Assembly: GCA_017474845.1 (NCBI GenBank)
Contig: JAFVGS010000008.1
Location: forward strand, 1 to 64,000
Reading direction: 5' to 3'
DNA: 64,000 nucleotides
Origin: Prevotella sp.
GTDB taxonomy: Bacteria; Bacteroidota; Bacteroidia; Bacteroidales; Bacteroidaceae
This document shows positions 62,571-64,000 of the stretch, in pieces. The position numbers were made by a program, and so were the translations under genes. The notes below the pieces were generated by a model that did no database searches, was not told where the DNA came from, and saw only the letters and a program-made list of their open reading frames with translations. Position 1 is the stretch's first letter, and every line of letters starts with the position of its first letter.

Positions 62571-63665
62571 AATATGATAAAAATGTTAAAGTTTAGGATA
62601 GTAGGTATGGTGAAATGGATTTTACTTTTTCACCTTTTCACCTTTTCACCTTTACATGTAAACGCTCAGAAGCTGGTTGTCAGCCAGGCTACCGTTGAGT
62701 GTGGACGTACAGGTTATCAGCAACCCGTCACCGCCACGTTCCAGCTGAAGAACAAGGGACTGCGGAAGCTCCTCATCGAGAGCATCAAGCCCGATTGTGG
62801 CTGTACCACCGTAGAGTTCCCGCGGGAAGTGGGCGCTGGTGACAAGTTCACAATCAAGATGACCTATGACGCCCGTCAGCTTGGACACTTCCAGAAGATG
62901 GCCGCCATCAAGAGCAACGCCTCCGAGAAGCCAGTATACCTCACGATGAAGGGTGTGGTGCTTCCTGAAGTGCTCGACTATACAGGCACCTATCCGTTGG
63001 CGATTGGTAACCTGTTGCTTGACAAGGATGCCCTCGAGTACGACGACGTGAACAAGGGTGACGCCCCTGTACAGGAGATCCATATCCTCAACAACAGCGT
63101 GGAGACGATGACTCCCCGGCTGATGCACCTGCCGTCGTATCTCGATGCCAACTACAACTTTGATACCTTAGCACCGGGCAAGGGAGGCACCATCACCGTC
63201 ACCATGCACTCAGACCATCTGCGTGACTACGGCCTGACGCAGACGAAGGTGTTCCTTGCCCAGCAACTGGGAGAGAAAGTCAGTGCAAGCAACGCCATCG
63301 ATGTGACCGTCACCCTCTTGCCCGACCTGAAACGGTTCGAGGGTGTGAGTCGTGCCCAGGCACCGCAGTTGCGGATCTCAGAGACCAACCTCGACTTCAC
63401 CGACTTCCAGAAGCATCAAAAGAAGACCATCGATGTGAAGCTGTCGAACACAGGACAGTCCACACTCACCATCTCGTCGATGCAGATGTACACAGGCGGA
63501 CTGAAAATCACCCTCGACAGTCGTGAGATTGCTCCAGGACAGACCACGACGCTTCACGTCACAGGATATAAAGAGGAACTTGCCAATGTCAAGGGTCGTC
63601 CCCGTATCCTCATCATCACCAACGACCCCGACCACGCCAAAGTAGTGATTAATATAAAGAAATAA
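62568..63665 (+). CDS. DUF1573 domain-containing secreted protein
   Basis: The 365-residue product has a signal peptide whose core (WILLFHLFTFSPLHVNAQ) is encoded by a CACCTTTT tandem repeat at 62625-62653. Immunoglobulin-like beta domains follow, the first containing IESIKPDCGCTTVEFPREVG, the DUF1573 signature; a second such unit begins near residue 260. It is probably an adhesin-like or periplasmic structural protein. The start may be the ATG at 62568 or a later Met (62574 or 62583). It follows the macroglobulin gene by 35 bases and directly precedes meaB. Confidence 0.78.
   Translation: MNMIKMLKFRIVGMVKWILLFHLFTFSPLHVNAQKLVVSQATVECGRTGYQQPVTATFQLKNKGLRKLLIESIKPDCGCTTVEFPREVGAGDKFTIKMTYDARQLGHFQKMAAIKSNASEKPVYLTMKGVVLPEVLDYTGTYPLAIGNLLLDKDALEYDDVNKGDAPVQEIHILNNSVETMTPRLMHLPSYLDANYNFDTLAPGKGGTITVTMHSDHLRDYGLTQTKVFLAQQLGEKVSASNAIDVTVTLLPDLKRFEGVSRAQAPQLRISETNLDFTDFQKHQKKTIDVKLSNTGQSTLTISSMQMYTGGLKITLDSREIAPGQTTTLHVTGYKEELANVKGRPRILIITNDPDHAKVVINIKK
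62625..62653. repeat. CACCTTTT tandem repeat forming a signal peptide core
   Basis: CTTTTTCACCTTTTCACC then TTTTCACCTTT, period about 9 bases, read as LFHLFTFSPL. The complement of the same unit encodes the porin signal peptide at 11131-11163. Confidence 0.78.
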
Positions 63666-63666
63666 T

Positions 63667-64000
63667 ATGGAACATCCTGAGAACAGTTCAGAATATGCAG
63701 GCCTGCAGGTGAACAGCGGCGTGAACCAGCCGCCAATCGTGAACCCATACCTCAAACGAATGCGCCGCAGGGAAATCTCCACCGGTGAGATGGTGGAGGG
63801 CATCCTCAAGGGCGACATCACCATCCTCTCACAGGCCGTCACTCTCATCGAGAGTGTCAATCCCGACCATCAGGCGAAGGCACAGGAGGTCATCAACAAG
63901 TGTCTGCCTCACAGTGGCAACAGCATCCGTGTGGGTATCAGCGGTGTGCCCGGCGCCGGCAAGAGTACGAGTATCGACGAGTTCGGCATCCACGTGCTGA
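63667..64000 (+). CDS. meaB: Methylmalonyl-CoA mutase-associated GTPase MeaB (N-terminal part)
   Basis: 111 residues are visible before the window ends. The start is ATG 63667, 1 base after the DUF1573 gene's stop. The sequence YLKRMRRREISTGEMVEGIL and the Walker A motif GVPGAGKST in VGISGVPGAGKSTSIDEFGI match MeaB/ArgK G3E GTPases. These load or protect the adenosylcobalamin cofactor of methylmalonyl-CoA mutase. The first 30 residues are an extension rich in Asn and Ser that I do not expect in the shorter family members. Confidence 0.9.
   Translation, partial: MEHPENSSEYAGLQVNSGVNQPPIVNPYLKRMRRREISTGEMVEGILKGDITILSQAVTLIESVNPDHQAKAQEVINKCLPHSGNSIRVGISGVPGAGKSTSIDEFGIHVL

Overview
The window looks like chromosomal DNA of a Bacteroidales bacterium, most likely a Prevotella-type (Prevotellaceae) organism. 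The evidence is the Bacteroidetes promoter signature (TAnnTTTG, often with TTTG about 20 bp upstream) in front of many genes, a 286-residue primary sigma factor, families largely confined to this phylum (DUF4468, DUF4348, putative porin, YgiQ, omega-like RNA polymerase subunit), PPi-dependent phosphofructokinase and MenA. Codon use is GC-rich and even, and I see no prophage, insertion sequence, conjugative element or CRISPR array. Gene density is high and no gap without a gene exceeds about 300 bases.

Layout. 1-3.4 kb: start of an unidentified gene, then two membrane-anchored AraC-type regulators and an unknown gene. 3.4-8.8 kb: L-asparaginase divergent from uronate isomerase, an RluA-type pseudouridine synthase, an HD hydrolase and MenA. 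8.8-14.2 kb: an envelope operon (DUF4468 protein, small membrane protein, putative porin) and uvrB. 14.3-19.7 kb: bamD, omega-like subunit, DUF4293 protein, prmA, an aromatic-rich secreted protein and a FadL-type outer membrane protein. 19.8-26.4 kb: 2-oxoacid:ferredoxin oxidoreductase (iorAB) with an aminotransferase, then rpoD and an HtrA protease. 26.6-32.8 kb: RNase P RNA, ettA, pheS, a DUF4348 lipoprotein, murB and an MBL-fold hydrolase. 32.9-41.3 kb: a candidate small RNA, a YtxH/holin-like stress trio, SPOR lipoprotein, ruvX, def, a TPR protein, thrS, infC-rpmI-rplT and tRNA-Arg. 41.3-48.2 kb: PP2C-like protein, YgiQ, an amidase/golvesin/FN3 protein and an acyltransferase. 48.4-57 kb: pfp, GH25 lysozyme, truA, EamA transporter, htpG and an ADP-forming acyl-CoA synthetase. 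57-64 kb: a very large alpha-2-macroglobulin-like protein, a DUF1573 protein and the start of meaB.

The most unusual feature is repeats. Many intergenic spaces carry short degenerate tandem or palindromic repeats with a unit peculiar to each site. The same kinds of sequence lie in frame inside murB, prmA, the PP2C-like gene and the macroglobulin gene, and they form the hydrophobic core of two signal peptides. Three regulatory patterns also stand out. Four near-identical 13-mers, spaced in multiples of about 21 bp, precede one of the AraC-type genes. A promoter module with a tandem TTCTTWTG block is shared by pheS, thrS and the DUF4348 lipoprotein gene. A free-standing promoter-terminator unit at 32.9 kb looks like a small RNA gene.

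Metabolically, the aminotransferase and IorAB, with the ADP-forming acyl-CoA synthetase 32 kb away, would form an ATP-yielding route for amino acid fermentation. MeaB implies a methylmalonyl-CoA mutase, and therefore succinate/propionate metabolism.
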